A DNA stretch of 64,000 nucleotides from Thiemannella venezuelensis (GTDB lineage: Bacteria; Actinomycetota; Actinomycetes; Streptosporangiales; Streptosporangiaceae): contig NZ_JACHJJ010000026.1 of assembly GCF_014203605.1 (NCBI RefSeq), positions 61,623 to 125,622 of the forward strand. Direction: 5' to 3'. The notes below the pieces were generated by a model. The model was given only the letters and a program-made list of their open reading frames with translations, did no database searches and was not told the DNA's origin. The first letter of the stretch is position 1; the number at the start of each line of letters is the position of its first letter. Positions 1 to 8,308 of the stretch are shown piece by piece. The position numbers were made by a program, and so were the translations under genes.

Positions 1-39
1 CGCGATCCGGTCCGCGAACGTGCTCCACTCATCAGACAT
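1..39 (-). CDS. Partial gene downstream of recR (possibly DUF5063 family)
   Basis: Only the first 13 codons are in the window, reading [13 protein letters not shown] from an ATG at 39; the rest runs off the left edge. The start overlaps the recR stop by 8 bases, so the two are probably translationally coupled. Actinobacterial recR is often followed by a DUF5063 protein, but 13 residues cannot prove that identity. Confidence 0.45.
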   Translation of the reverse strand, partial: MSDEWSTFADRIA

Positions 40-631
40 CCAGCAGCCTCCGTCCTTCGAACGCGCGGCCCAGGGTGACCTCGTCGGCGTACTCGAGGTC
101 ACCGCCTACCGGCAGGCCGCTGGCCAGTCGTGTGACTTTCAGACCCATCGGCTTCACCAGACGGGCGAGATAGGTGGCGGTCGCCTCCCCCTCCAGGTTG
201 GGGTCGGTGGCGATGATCAACTCCGTCACCCGGCCGTCGGCCAGGCGGGTCATCAGTTCGCGGATGCGCAGGTCGTCGGGGCCGACGCCGTCGATCGGGC
301 TGATCGCCCCGCCGAGCACGTGGTAGCGGCCGCGGAACTCGCGGGTCTTCTCGATCGCCACGACGTCCTTGGACTCCTCCACGACGCAGATGACGTGGAG
401 GTCGCGCCGGGTGTCACGGCAGATCCGGCACTCCTCCTCCGCCGCCACGTTCCCGCAGATCCGGCAGAAGCGGACTTTCTCCTTTACCTCCAGCAGGGCG
501 TGCGCGAGCCGCTTGACGTCGGTCGGGTCCGCGGCCAGGAGGTGGAACGCGATCCGCTGCGCGCTCTTGGGACCGACGCCCGGCAGCATGCCGAGCTCGT
601 CGATCAGGTTCTGGACGACGCCCTCGTACAT
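32..631 (-). CDS. recR: Recombination mediator protein RecR
   Basis: A 199-residue RecR, the usual length. It helps RecF/RecO load RecA on SSB-coated gaps in the cytoplasm. Visible parts in order are a helix-hairpin-helix near residues 12-28 ([17 protein letters not shown]), a four-cysteine zinc finger near 56-71 (CRIC...CRIC), and a Toprim domain containing [13 protein letters not shown]. The ATG at 631 lies 3 bases after the ybaB stop. The order dnaX-ybaB-recR is widely conserved, so this looks like a single repair/replication operon. Confidence 0.97.
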   Translation of the reverse strand: MYEGVVQNLIDELGMLPGVGPKSAQRIAFHLLAADPTDVKRLAHALLEVKEKVRFCRICGNVAAEEECRICRDTRRDLHVICVVEESKDVVAIEKTREFRGRYHVLGGAISPIDGVGPDDLRIRELMTRLADGRVTELIIATDPNLEGEATATYLARLVKPMGLKVTRLASGLPVGGDLEYADEVTLGRAFEGRRLLDV

Positions 632-634
632 GAC

Positions 635-988
635 CTAGAACCCGGGGAGCTGGCCGAGGCCGCCCCCTCCGCCCAGCCCCTGGGCGAGCGGACCGAGTTT
701 CTCCTGCTGCAGGTCGGCGGCGGCCCGCACGGCGTCTCTGATCGCCGCGATGACCAGGTCGGCGATCGTCTCCGCCGTCTCCTGGGGATCGGCGGCGTCC
801 ACGGCCTCCGGACTGATCTTCAGCTCCAGCAGCTCGCCGCCGCCGTTGACCGTGGCCACGACCAGACCGCCGCCCGCCGAGCCCTCGATCTCCGCGTCGT
901 TCAGCTCCTGCTGGGCGCTCACCAACTGCTGCTGCATGAGCTGTGCCTGCTCCAGCAACTGCTGGAGGTTGACATCCCCTGGGTTCAC
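635..988 (-). CDS. ybaB: YbaB/EbfC family nucleoid-associated protein
   Basis: About 117 residues. The open frame extends upstream to 1240, but that part is Arg/Gly-rich and unlike the family. I chose the GTG at 988 because GAGGAG sits about 10 bases upstream and the following [22 protein letters not shown] matches the N-terminal coiled helix of YbaB. The C-terminus is glycine-rich ([13 protein letters not shown]), as in actinobacterial homologs. The family forms dimers that bind DNA without strong sequence preference. It lies between dnaX and recR, with a 285-base gap to dnaX. Confidence 0.9.
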   Translation of the reverse strand: MNPGDVNLQQLLEQAQLMQQQLVSAQQELNDAEIEGSAGGGLVVATVNGGGELLELKISPEAVDAADPQETAETIADLVIAAIRDAVRAAADLQQEKLGPLAQGLGGGGGLGQLPGF

Positions 989-1273
989 CGTGGTGCGCTC
1001 CTCGTCCGTGACATCAGTCGTCACCGAGCCTACGGGTTCGGGGCCGAGTCGCGCACCGGCGCGAGCGTGTGTTCCCCAAGACGCATCCGTTTCCCCGGCA
1101 GACCGGGTCCCGAACCCCCCTCCAGACATCCGGGACCCCGCCCCGCACCGCCGCGCGACGGCCGCAGCGGAATGTGACCACACTCTCACGCGACGCGGGC
1201 GCGCACCGGCGGTATCCGCTGATTCACTCTCCGGCTCCACCGCCCGGGGCCGGTACGGCGAGGCGGGGCCCGG

Positions 1274-3670
1274 TCAGCTGTGGTCGATCTCCTCGATGAC
1301 CCGGCCGCCGAGCTCGCGCTGGATGAGCGCCATGCCGGTGAGCGCGTCGACGTCGGCGTCCGCGTCGTTCAGCGGATCGACCTCGTCGGACTCGGAGACC
1401 GGCGCACGCCCCGGGATCGCGTCCGGCCAGGCGGCGTTGCCGCCGCCCGGCCTGTTCCCGCCCGGCCGGGGGCCGCTCTGGGCCGCGGCCCTGGCCGCCG
1501 AGCGTGCGGCGGCGAGACCGGGACCGGGGGCGGGCGGCGAGCCGGGGTCGTCCGGCATGGGCTCGTCCGGCCAGGACTCGTCCGTGGCGGGCCGGGCGGT
1601 AGCCGTACCGCCTCCCTGAGGCGCCTGAGCCGTACCGGCCTGCGGAGTCTGCGGGGCCTGCGGGCCGCCCGCGGACACGCGGGCGTCCTGCCCGCCCGGG
1701 GCCGGGCGGGCCTCCTGCTCCGGTGCGCCGGCGGGTGCGGGGACGGACGCCTGCGGGGCGGGGCGGGACATGTCCGGCTCCTGCCGGGGGGCCGGGGGCT
1801 GCGGGGGAGCCGCCGGGGCGGACGGGCGCCCGCCGCCGAAGGCCGGGGCACCGCCCGAGCCCCCCACGACGGCCTCGACCTTCCACGTGCCGCCCAGCGC
1901 CTCCTGGAGAGCCTCCGCGATGACCGCGTCCTTGCCGCCGTTGACGAAACTGCGCATCGCACCCGGATGGAGGAAGCCGAGCGTCACGATCCTGCCCTCG
2001 ACCCCGACGAGCCGGGCGTTCTCCGAGACCTGGGACCAGGCGACCTTGCTGCGCCGCTTGACGCCCTCCAGGACCTGCGGCCACGCCTGCTGCACGGCTC
2101 CCGCCTCGGCACCGGAGGCCGGCGCGGCGGAGGCCTGCTCCGGCCTCGTCCGGGTCTGGGTCTGGGTCTGGGTCCGGGATTCGACCGGGCCGGCGCCCGG
2201 CCTGACCGCGGCGGGCCAGTCGTCGTCGGCCCCCGCGGCCGGTGCCGGGGAGGCGGGAGCGGCGGAGCCGGGAGCCGCGCCGGTGTGCGCCGCCGTACCG
2301 CCCGAGTCCTGCCCTCCCGGCACGGCGCCCACCGGGGCGGGGGACGCGGGGTGCCCGGAGCCGGGCGGCGCGGAGGGCGCGGAGGGCGGCGCGTACGCCG
2401 GAGCCTGCTGGGCGTGGACCTCGGTGGCGGTCTGGGTGTGGACGGCGGGGACCGGGGCCGGCTGGACGTGAGCGGACGGGGCGTAGGCGGCGGGGGCGGA
2501 CGGAGCCGCGGCCGGCCCGCTCCGCTCCAGCCGCTCCAGCCGGGCCAGCAGCGCCGCCTCTCCCTGCGCGGCGCCGGGCAGCAGCACCCGGGCGCACATC
2601 AGCTCCAGCAGCAGCCGGGGTGAGGCCGCCCCGCGCATCTCGATCAGCCCGGTGTTGAAGACCTCCGCGGCCCGGGTCAGGTCGGCGGGCCCCATCGAGG
2701 CGGCCTGCGCCTGGAGCCGCTCCAGTTCGTCGGCGGGCCGGTCGAGCAGGCCGCTGCTCGCCGCCTCCGGCACGTTGGCCAGGATCACCAGGTCGCGGAA
2801 GCGCTCCAGCAGGTCCATGGCGAAGCGGCGGGGGTCGTGGCCGCCCTCGGCCACCCGGTTCACGGCCTGGAACACCGCGGCGCCGTCCCGCGCCGCGAAC
2901 GCGCCCACCACGTCGTCGAGCAGGTCGCCGTCGGTGTAGCCGAGCAGGGAGACCGCGCGCGCGTAGGTGATGCCGCTCTCGTCGGACCCGGCGTAGAGCT
3001 GGTCGAGGATCGAGAGCGAGTCGCGGGCGGAGCCCGCGCCCGCGCGGACCACCAGCGGGAGCGCGGCGGGCTCGAACGGGACGTCCTCGGAGGTGAGGAT
3101 CTCCTCCATGAGCGTGCGCAGCGCGGTCGGCGGGATCAGCCGGAACGGGTAGTGGTGGGTCCGGGACTTGATCGTCCCGATGACCTTCTCCGGCTCGGTG
3201 GTCGCGAAGACGAACTTCAGGTGCGGCGGGGGCTCCTCGACGAGCTTGAGCAGCGCGTTGAACCCCTCGCGGGTCACCATGTGCGCCTCGTCGATGATGT
3301 AGATCTTGTAGCGCGCCGAGACGGGCGCGAAGAAGGCCCGCTCGCGAAGGTCGCGGGCGTCGTCGACACCGCCGTGCGAGGCCGCGTCGATCTCGATGAC
3401 GTCGAGGTGGCCGGGGCCGGTCGGGGCCAGCGCCACGCAGGACTCGCACTCGCCGCAGGGGTCGGGGGTCGGGCCCTTCTCGCAGTTCAGCGAGCGGGCC
3501 AGGATCCGGGCACTGGAGGTCTTGCCGCACCCGCGGGGGCCGCTGAACAGGTAAGCATGGTTGATCCGGCCGCTCCGCAGCGCCTGCCGCAGCGGCTCCG
3601 TGACATGCTCCTGGCCCTTGACCTCGGCGAAGGTCCCGGGCCGGTATTTGCGGTAGAGCGCCAGACTCAT
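1274..3670 (-). CDS. dnaX: DNA polymerase III subunit gamma/tau
   Basis: A 798-residue clamp-loader ATPase that loads the sliding clamp and organises the replisome. The start is the ATG of MSLALYRKYRPGTF; 17 upstream in-frame residues are outside the family and overlap the SRP RNA. Visible motifs are Walker A GPRGCGKTSS (about residue 43), a four-cysteine zinc module just after it (C..CGECESC), and Walker B YIIDEAHM. The C-terminal half is long, Pro/Ala/Gln-rich and low in complexity, including a TQTQTQTRTR microsatellite around 2155-2180. Actinobacterial DnaX proteins commonly carry such tails. No slippery heptamer for programmed frameshifting was recognised. Confidence 0.95.
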   Translation of the reverse strand: MSLALYRKYRPGTFAEVKGQEHVTEPLRQALRSGRINHAYLFSGPRGCGKTSSARILARSLNCEKGPTPDPCGECESCVALAPTGPGHLDVIEIDAASHGGVDDARDLRERAFFAPVSARYKIYIIDEAHMVTREGFNALLKLVEEPPPHLKFVFATTEPEKVIGTIKSRTHHYPFRLIPPTALRTLMEEILTSEDVPFEPAALPLVVRAGAGSARDSLSILDQLYAGSDESGITYARAVSLLGYTDGDLLDDVVGAFAARDGAAVFQAVNRVAEGGHDPRRFAMDLLERFRDLVILANVPEAASSGLLDRPADELERLQAQAASMGPADLTRAAEVFNTGLIEMRGAASPRLLLELMCARVLLPGAAQGEAALLARLERLERSGPAAAPSAPAAYAPSAHVQPAPVPAVHTQTATEVHAQQAPAYAPPSAPSAPPGSGHPASPAPVGAVPGGQDSGGTAAHTGAAPGSAAPASPAPAAGADDDWPAAVRPGAGPVESRTQTQTQTRTRPEQASAAPASGAEAGAVQQAWPQVLEGVKRRSKVAWSQVSENARLVGVEGRIVTLGFLHPGAMRSFVNGGKDAVIAEALQEALGGTWKVEAVVGGSGGAPAFGGGRPSAPAAPPQPPAPRQEPDMSRPAPQASVPAPAGAPEQEARPAPGGQDARVSAGGPQAPQTPQAGTAQAPQGGGTATARPATDESWPDEPMPDDPGSPPAPGPGLAAARSAARAAAQSGPRPGGNRPGGGNAAWPDAIPGRAPVSESDEVDPLNDADADVDALTGMALIQRELGGRVIEEIDHS

Positions 3671-3706
3671 CCAGGGAGCTCCCGCCTGCGAGGGGTCCTG
3701 CAACGA

Positions 3707-3800
3707 AGGAACCCCTCGCACACCCGCCAGAGCCCGCTTATCCTTGCTGCCTTCCGGCCCTGGGGAGGTTCACAGGATGACGCCGCGCGAGGGGTCCGGG
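3707..3800 (-). ncRNA. ffs: Small signal recognition particle RNA (4.5S type)
   Basis: On the minus strand the conserved SRP core reads CCAGGGCCGGAAGGCAGCAA, the apical loop bound by Ffh. The ends pair: GGACCCCTCGCG at the 5' side with TGCGAGGGGTTCC at the 3' side. Lying directly upstream of dnaX is a common position for ffs. The exact ends are inferred from the closing stem. Confidence 0.88.
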
Positions 3801-3882
3801 AACAGTCTATCCCCCCGGCGCGGTGCTCGGGTCCGCGATTTGGTGTGCAACGCAGTGCCAGAAGTCCGCTAAGCTTGCCGAC

Positions 3883-3971
3883 GGAGGATTCGCCTAGTTG
3901 GCCTAGGGCGCACGATTGGAAATCGTGTTGGGGGCAACCCCTCAGGAGTTCAAATCTCCTATCCTCCGCCA
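3883..3971 (+). tRNA. tRNA-Ser (anticodon GGA)
   Basis: The acceptor GGAGGAT (3883-3889) pairs with ATCCTCC (3961-3967), followed by G and an encoded CCA. The anticodon stem CACGA/TCGTG encloses TTGGAAA with anticodon GGA at 3918-3920. There is a long variable arm typical of serine tRNAs, and the T-arm reads GAGTTCAAATCTC. Remains of an integrative element lie immediately downstream, so the 3' end may once have been an attachment site. Confidence 0.97.
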
Positions 3972-3974
3972 GCC

Positions 3975-4012
3975 CAGAGGGGCCAGCCCGCGCATGCGGG
4001 CTGGCCCCTCTG
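3975..4012 (+). terminator. Hairpin terminator after tRNA-Ser(GGA)
   Basis: Perfect 17-base arms at 3975-3991 and 3996-4012 with a 4-base loop, starting 4 bases after the tRNA. There is no strong T-run, which is usual in high-GC actinobacteria. Confidence 0.8.
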
Positions 4013-4097
4013 GCGTTCCCGTCTCAGTTCTAGTCTCAGTTGACCTAGCTGTCGCGAGATCTAGACACACCCTGTAGTCCCTTGTACACAGGTAGGG

Positions 4098-4628
4098 GTG
4101 GAGTCCCCCTTACAGATTGCCGACCAGATCGCATCTGTCGTAGGAGCCTTCTTCGGCATCATGTCGTTCATCGTCTCAGTGATCGCTCTCTACCGCTCCA
4201 AGGCGGGACCGAGCCCCAACAACGCACGTGGCACACAATCCGCTCGACAGTCGCCAGGGAGGGCTTCTCAACCGTCGCGCAAGCCGAAGCGGAGGCGGCA
4301 GCGAGCAGATACCATGGATCTTCTTCTGGGAGTACAGGGCTTGGCATCTTGTGTAGCGGGCTGGGGACTCTTACTAAGCGAGTCGTGGCACTTCACGGAT
4401 AGTCTCTTCCTGACATGGGATCTAAGCGACGTCCCTGTAGTGGGCCCGTTCCAGGGCTGGTGGCGAAGCCTTCCTGCAGCAGCCGCAGGGAGTATTTGGA
4501 TCATCGTGGGAGCATTTACGGCCATCGGATTAGCTCGTACTCCCCGTGCCGAGGGAATCCTCGCAACATCGCTCATCGTGAACGTCCTAGCGCTTGCTGT
4601 GGTATGGGGGGTGCGCCTTCTGTTCTAA
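4098..4628 (+). CDS. Hypothetical membrane protein in element remnant
   Basis: I do not recognise this 176-residue protein. It starts at GTG 4098 with AGGTAGGGG just upstream. Four hydrophobic segments are visible, near residues 8-30, 73-95, 124-146 and 153-175. A basic, hydrophilic stretch (KPKRRRQR) lies near 62-69 between the first two. The DNA is visibly less GC-rich than the neighbours. It overlaps the end of the integrase pseudogene by 4 bases in convergent orientation and sits next to a tRNA gene, so horizontal origin is likely. Function unknown. Confidence 0.6.
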   Translation: MESPLQIADQIASVVGAFFGIMSFIVSVIALYRSKAGPSPNNARGTQSARQSPGRASQPSRKPKRRRQRADTMDLLLGVQGLASCVAGWGLLLSESWHFTDSLFLTWDLSDVPVVGPFQGWWRSLPAAAAGSIWIIVGAFTAIGLARTPRAEGILATSLIVNVLALAVVWGVRLLF

Positions 4629-5262
4629 GAAACGAACCGGTCTTCATGCCACAGGAGGTCTCCGACTTGAGTGGCGACGCTGTGCCGGATGGTGTCGGTC
4701 ACATGCTGGTACCTACGGGTCATGCCGGTGCTTGACCATCCCATGATGGCCATCACGGTTCGCTCGGGGACCCCAAGAGCAAGAGGACCGTCGCAGCGGT
4801 GTGCCGTGCGTCGTGCAGCCGGGCGTCTCGGAGTCCGGCGGCCTTCAGTAGGTCCTTCCACTGGTGGTAGTCGGTATTCGGATTGAGAGGGCCGCCGGTC
4901 GCGGTGGTGAAGACCCACCCGCCTTCCTGCCAGAGGTCCCGGGCGTTCGCCCTGTCGACGTCCTGCTCCTCTCGGTGCGCGCGGAGTAGGGTGACGAGCT
5001 GGCCAGGCAGGCCAATGGTTCGGCGTCCGGCTAGGGACTTCGTCTCTGCTGTGTCCGCTCGGACCTGCTTGCGCTGGGGACAGTACCCCGCCTTGCGTCC
5101 GCAGCTCTCCCCGCACCCGTGTTCGTACTTGGGGCGCTGGCGGCCTCGCCGTACGCGCAGAGTGCCTTTGTCGAGGTCTATGTCTATCCACTTCAGGCCC
5201 AGGGCTTCGCTCTAGCGAAGGCCCAGGGCCAAGGCCAAGGCGCCGGCCGTCCCGGCCAGCGT
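4625..5262 (-). pseudogene. Tyrosine recombinase (phage/ICE integrase) pseudogene
   Basis: Read on the minus strand, the catalytic domain is clear: SEALGLKWIDIDLDKGTLRVRR, then KSLAGRRTIGLPGQLVTLL, the box II motif LHDARHTAAT, MGWSSTGM, and the tyrosine motif RRYQHV near the C-terminus. Two lesions break it. A TAG at 5212-5214 stands where GLR(Q)SEALGLKW would be expected. One base is missing in the run at 4771-4774, between LLLLG and VPERTVMAIM. The core-binding domain upstream of about 5260 is not recognisable. It ends about 650 bases from tRNA-Ser(GGA), a typical place for an integrase of a tRNA-inserted element. Confidence 0.88.
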
Positions 5263-5417
5263 GATGGCGGTAACGGCGGCGAGGAGCACGATGCGGCAGG
5301 CGCCGCCCCGGAACCGGCGTGCCCCGGCTCCGGAGAACGTCTTATCCGATCTCACCCGCCCGAATATGGCGATCTTTCGTGCTCACGGCAAGTTCTCGGT
5401 CCGCGTGCGGGCCGTAC

Positions 5418-5720
5418 TCAGGAGTCGGAGGGGAGTTCCAGGACGCGGGCGTGCAGGACCGAGCGCTGGTGCAGGGCCGAGCGCAGGGCGCGGTGCAGGC
5501 CGTCCTCCAGGTACAGCTCGCCGCGCCACTGGACCACGTGCGGGAAGAGGTCGCCGTAGAACGTGGAGTCCTTGGCGAGCAGGGAGTGCAGGTCGAGCAC
5601 CGCCTTCGTGGTGATCAGGGTGTCGAGCCGGACCTGCCGCGGCGGGATCTGCGCCCACTCGCGGTTGGAGAGGCCGTGTTCGGGGTATGGCCGTCCATCG
5701 CCGACCTGCTTGAAGATCAC
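5418..5720 (-). CDS. Conserved actinobacterial protein, ParB-N-like
   Basis: A 100-residue cytoplasmic protein starting at GTG 5720 (MIFKQVGDGRPYPEHG). The segment RLDTLITTKAVLDLHSLL...DSTFYGDLFPHVV followed by YLEDGLHRALRSALHQ resembles the ParB/sulfiredoxin N-terminal fold, where a G-x-R-R/HRA segment binds nucleotide. This is family-level pattern recognition from memory. It lacks a helix-turn-helix, so it is not a plasmid partition ParB. It stands alone between the integrase remnant and the metallopeptidase, convergent with neither. Role unknown. Confidence 0.7.
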   Translation of the reverse strand: MIFKQVGDGRPYPEHGLSNREWAQIPPRQVRLDTLITTKAVLDLHSLLAKDSTFYGDLFPHVVQWRGELYLEDGLHRALRSALHQRSVLHARVLELPSDS

Positions 5721-5790
5721 CCATGTATTTTAGGAGAGATTCTGGACCTTTGCCTGCTTATGCTTTTTCACCGCAGGTCGCAGGCCCGGC

Positions 5791-6645
5791 TCAGATCCCT
5801 CCGGAGAAGGTGTCGCAGCGGCCCGGATCGCCGGTCTGGTAACCGGTGGAGAACCACTTGACGCGCTGCGCCGAGGTCCCGTGGGTGAACCCTTCCGGAT
5901 CGACCCGGCCCTGGGCGCGTTCCTGGATGTTGTCGTCGCCCACGGCGGCGGCCGCGCTCAGCGCCTGCTCGATGTCGGCCTGGGTGAACGGCTTCTCGAA
6001 CAGACCGGTCTCGTAGGCGTTCTTGGCCCAGGCCCCCGCGTAGCAGTCGGCCTGCAGCTCCACCCGGACCGCGCCGCTCTCCGGCCCCTGCCGGTCGTTC
6101 TGCGAGCGGCCGAGGACGCCGGTCAGGTTCTGCACGTGGTGGCCGTACTCGTGGCCGATCACGTACGCCTGGGCGAACGGCCCGCCCTCGGCGCCGAACC
6201 GGCTCTGCAACTGGTCGAAGAAGCTCAGGTCGAGATAGACCCGCTGGTCGTTCGGACAGTAGAACGGGCCCACCGAGGAGTCGGCGGCGCCGCAGCCGGT
6301 GTTCGTCGCGCCGGAGAACAGCACGGTCTTCGCCGGCTGGTAGCCCTCCATCGCCGTGGGCCAGTACTCCTGGATGCTGTTGACCACGCCGACGACCCGG
6401 CACTCCTCGTTCTGGTCGGCGTCCTGACCGGTCCTGCACTGCTCCCCGAGGTTCGAGCTCGGGCCCACCGGCGCGGGGTCCCCGCCGGTGATGTTGCCGG
6501 GGTTGATCCCGAATATCAGCGCCACGATGAGCGCGATGATCCCGGCCGCACCCCCGCCGACCGCGAGCCCGCCACCGGGGATCCTGCCTCGGCCACCGCT
6601 CTCGACCTGCGAGGTGTCCAGCTGGACATCGTCCTTGAAATCCAT
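5791..6645 (-). CDS. Neutral zinc metallopeptidase (YpfJ family)
   Basis: A 284-residue membrane-anchored protein. The N-terminus starts MDFKDDVQLDTSQVE and is followed by one transmembrane segment near residues 28-50 (GGLAVGGG...IIALIVALIFG). The large outside domain carries the zinc motif HEYGHHVQ near residue 167 and a downstream glutamate-containing stretch (ELQADCYAGAWA), as in the YpfJ/putative neutral zinc metallopeptidase family. Substrate unknown. The ATG at 6645 is the clear family start. It is a single-gene unit reading away from the small gene at 6928. Confidence 0.92.
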   Translation of the reverse strand: MDFKDDVQLDTSQVESGGRGRIPGGGLAVGGGAAGIIALIVALIFGINPGNITGGDPAPVGPSSNLGEQCRTGQDADQNEECRVVGVVNSIQEYWPTAMEGYQPAKTVLFSGATNTGCGAADSSVGPFYCPNDQRVYLDLSFFDQLQSRFGAEGGPFAQAYVIGHEYGHHVQNLTGVLGRSQNDRQGPESGAVRVELQADCYAGAWAKNAYETGLFEKPFTQADIEQALSAAAAVGDDNIQERAQGRVDPEGFTHGTSAQRVKWFSTGYQTGDPGRCDTFSGGI

Positions 6646-6927
6646 CGCCGACGTCCCTTCCGAGTCCGCTTCGGCCCTCCCCTGCCCCCAGAAGCGCCGG
6701 ACATGCCCGCCCGCTCCACCCTCCGCCCGCCGGAGCGGCGCATACCGATCACTTTACGTTCATTCCCCTGACTTTGTGTGATTATTGCAGCTCACAGCCG
6801 GGTACTTCGTTGATGTCCTCGATGCGATCGCTCGTCCCGCGGGATACGGCGCCGGCCGGCGGGAGCCGTACCCTCTCCCCCTTTTCCTCCCCGCCCCCGG
6901 GCGTGGTCGTCCCCTGAGGAGAGAAAC

Positions 6928-7152
6928 ATGACCGACGACACCAAACGAGCCGTCCGGACCGCCCTGCAGACCGCCGTGGGCGTCTCCGCCGCCCTTCCGC
7001 TGATCGTGGACGCCACGGGCGTGTCCGAGGCCCTGCCCGGAGTCGCCGCCGCCCTCGCGGTCTCCGGGGCCTTCGCCCGGATCATGGCGATCCCCGCGGT
7101 CCAGTCCCTCCTGCCCCGCTGGCTCCGCACGGACGCCGCCCCCCAGGAGTGA
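6928..7152 (+). CDS. Small holin-like membrane protein
   Basis: A 74-residue protein with a strong GAGGAGAG site 6 bases before its ATG. Residues 12-30 and 35-60 are hydrophobic (TAVGVSAALPLIV and GVAAALAVSGAFARIMAI) with short charged ends, giving two probable membrane helices. This resembles small holin-like proteins annotated in actinobacterial genomes and phages. Nothing nearby encodes an endolysin, so lysis function is not supported. Confidence 0.6.
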   Translation: MTDDTKRAVRTALQTAVGVSAALPLIVDATGVSEALPGVAAALAVSGAFARIMAIPAVQSLLPRWLRTDAAPQE

Positions 7153-7249
7153 ACAAGCCCCGCGCCGCCGGGCCGCTTCCCCGGCCCCACCCGGGCTGCC
7201 CACCTGGTACGGCTCGGCGGCGCGGCCCCGCCCGCAACCTGACGACCAG

Positions 7250-7315
7250 AGGTCGTTCGGTGAGGAGTGCACGTTCCCTGGCGCGATTCGACGTGCACTT
7301 CTCACCGAACGACCT
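7250..7315. repeat. Long imperfect inverted repeat (25-base arms)
   Basis: Arms at 7250-7274 and 7291-7315 match at 24 of 25 positions, with a 16-base spacer. The outer part is AGGTCGTTCGGTGAG and the inner part ends in GTGCACGT. There is no T-run, so it is not an ordinary terminator. It lies just upstream of a broken GntR gene and could be an operator, a transposon end pair or a small hairpin element. Confidence 0.85.
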
Positions 7316-7340
7316 CGAACCGGCGCCACGAACTCCCCGC

Positions 7341-7471
7341 CGGGCGCGAATGACCGTCAGGAGAGCGATGAAGGAGCTCCGGGAACGGAAATGGTCCGCG
7401 TCGTCCACGGCAAGGGGACCTTCGTCACGCGTCCGGTCGATGGAACGGCAGAGCAACCCGAGGATGAGTAG
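7341..7471 (+). pseudogene. GntR-family regulator remnant (winged HTH end)
   Basis: Frame one gives ARMTVRRAMKELRERK, the recognition helix region of a GntR winged helix. One base out of phase the reading continues as MVRVVHGKGTFVTRPVDG and stops at 7471. Together they match the family pattern TVRRAL-x-L-x-x-x-G-L-x-x-V-x-G-x-G-TFV. The N-terminal helices and the whole ligand domain are missing, and a frameshift lies at about 7388-7391. It appears to be a decayed regulator. Alternatively, a very short DNA-binding peptide is made from the ATG at 7391, which seems unlikely. Confidence 0.7.
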
Positions 7472-7680
7472 ATCCCAACCCAGGTGAACCGATCGATCCG
7501 CAGCAGAAGGTCGTCGCCCAGGCCACGGTCCCCATTCGCCGCATGGACCCCGATCTGCCGGCCCAGCGCACGGGATCACCGGCTGACGTGTGATCCCGTC
7601 CCCATCAGAGGCGTCACCGCCACCCGGGCCGCATCTCAAGATTAGCGGGAGGGCCGTGCCCCCATGATCTTGATATGCGA

Positions 7681-7716
7681 AGGGCCTCTGACTCACTTGC
7701 GCAGGTCAGAGGCCCT
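7681..7716. terminator. Hairpin terminator next to tRNA-Ser(CGA)
   Basis: Perfect 12-base arms AGGGCCTCTGAC / GTCAGAGGCCCT with a 12-base loop; on the plus strand it is followed by TTTTA. It lies 9 bases past the tRNA 3' end on the minus strand, so it probably ends tRNA transcription and may act in both directions. Confidence 0.75.
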
Positions 7717-7724
7717 TTTAGCGG

Positions 7725-7811
7725 CGGTGGTGGTGGGATTTGAACCCACGGATGAGTTGCCCCATCACACGCTTTCGAGGCGTGCGCCCTCGGCCACTAG
7801 GCGACACCACC
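7725..7811 (-). tRNA. tRNA-Ser (anticodon CGA)
   Basis: On the minus strand the acceptor GGTGGTG pairs with CACCACC, with discriminator G. The anticodon loop is CTCGAAA with anticodon CGA, the variable arm is long, and the T-arm is GTGGGTTCAAATCCCAC. CCA is not encoded, so this tRNA depends on the CCA-adding enzyme at 48016-49452, unlike the other serine tRNA in this window. Confidence 0.97.
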
Positions 7812-7835
7812 GCCGAGCAGCTTACCGGATAACCG

Positions 7836-8279
7836 CTATTGCTCGCGCGTACGGCGGGCGGCGAAGAACCCCGTGAGAACCGCGGCGCACTCGTCCGCCA
7901 GCACGCCCATGACGACCTCGGGGCGGTGGTTGAGCCGGCGGTCCCTGAGCACGTCCCAGAGCGACCCCGCCGCACCGCCCTTGGCGTCCACCGCCCCGTA
8001 CACGACCCGCTCGACCCGGGCCAGCACCGCCGCCCCCGCGCACATCGTGCACGGCTCCAGCGTGACCACCAGGGTGCAGCCGCCCAGCCGCCACTCGCCG
8101 CGTCCGCGCGCCGCCTCGCGCAGGGCGAGCACCTCGGCGTGGGCGGTCGGATCGCGCAGGGACTCCCGGTCGTTGCCCGCCTGCGCCAGCACCGCGCCGT
8201 CCGGTCCGAGGACGACCGCGCCGACCGGCACCTCCCCGCGCTCGCCGGCCCGTACGGCCTGCGCCAGCGCGAGCCGCAT
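7836..8279 (-). CDS. tadA: tRNA-specific adenosine deaminase
   Basis: A 147-residue zinc deaminase that converts A34 to inosine in the tRNA-Arg anticodon. The zinc and proton-shuttle motif HAEVLALREAA and the second zinc motif LEPCTMCAG are both intact. The ATG at 8279 (MRLALAQAVRAGERGEVPVGAVV) matches the family start; a TTG nine codons upstream is possible. It follows two genes of the deaminase-associated family, in the same direction and with short gaps, indicating one operon. Confidence 0.95.
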   Translation of the reverse strand: MRLALAQAVRAGERGEVPVGAVVLGPDGAVLAQAGNDRESLRDPTAHAEVLALREAARGRGEWRLGGCTLVVTLEPCTMCAGAAVLARVERVVYGAVDAKGGAAGSLWDVLRDRRLNHRPEVVMGVLADECAAVLTGFFAARRTREQ

Positions 8280-8308
8280 CGCGGGGGCGTAGCCGCTCAA
8301 CGCGCCCG

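Noticed and set aside
4631..5191. Minus-strand protein of 188 residues as an intact gene
   Set aside because: Only its last 45 residues are in the integrase frame. The rest is an out-of-frame reading created by the one-base deletion near 4771.
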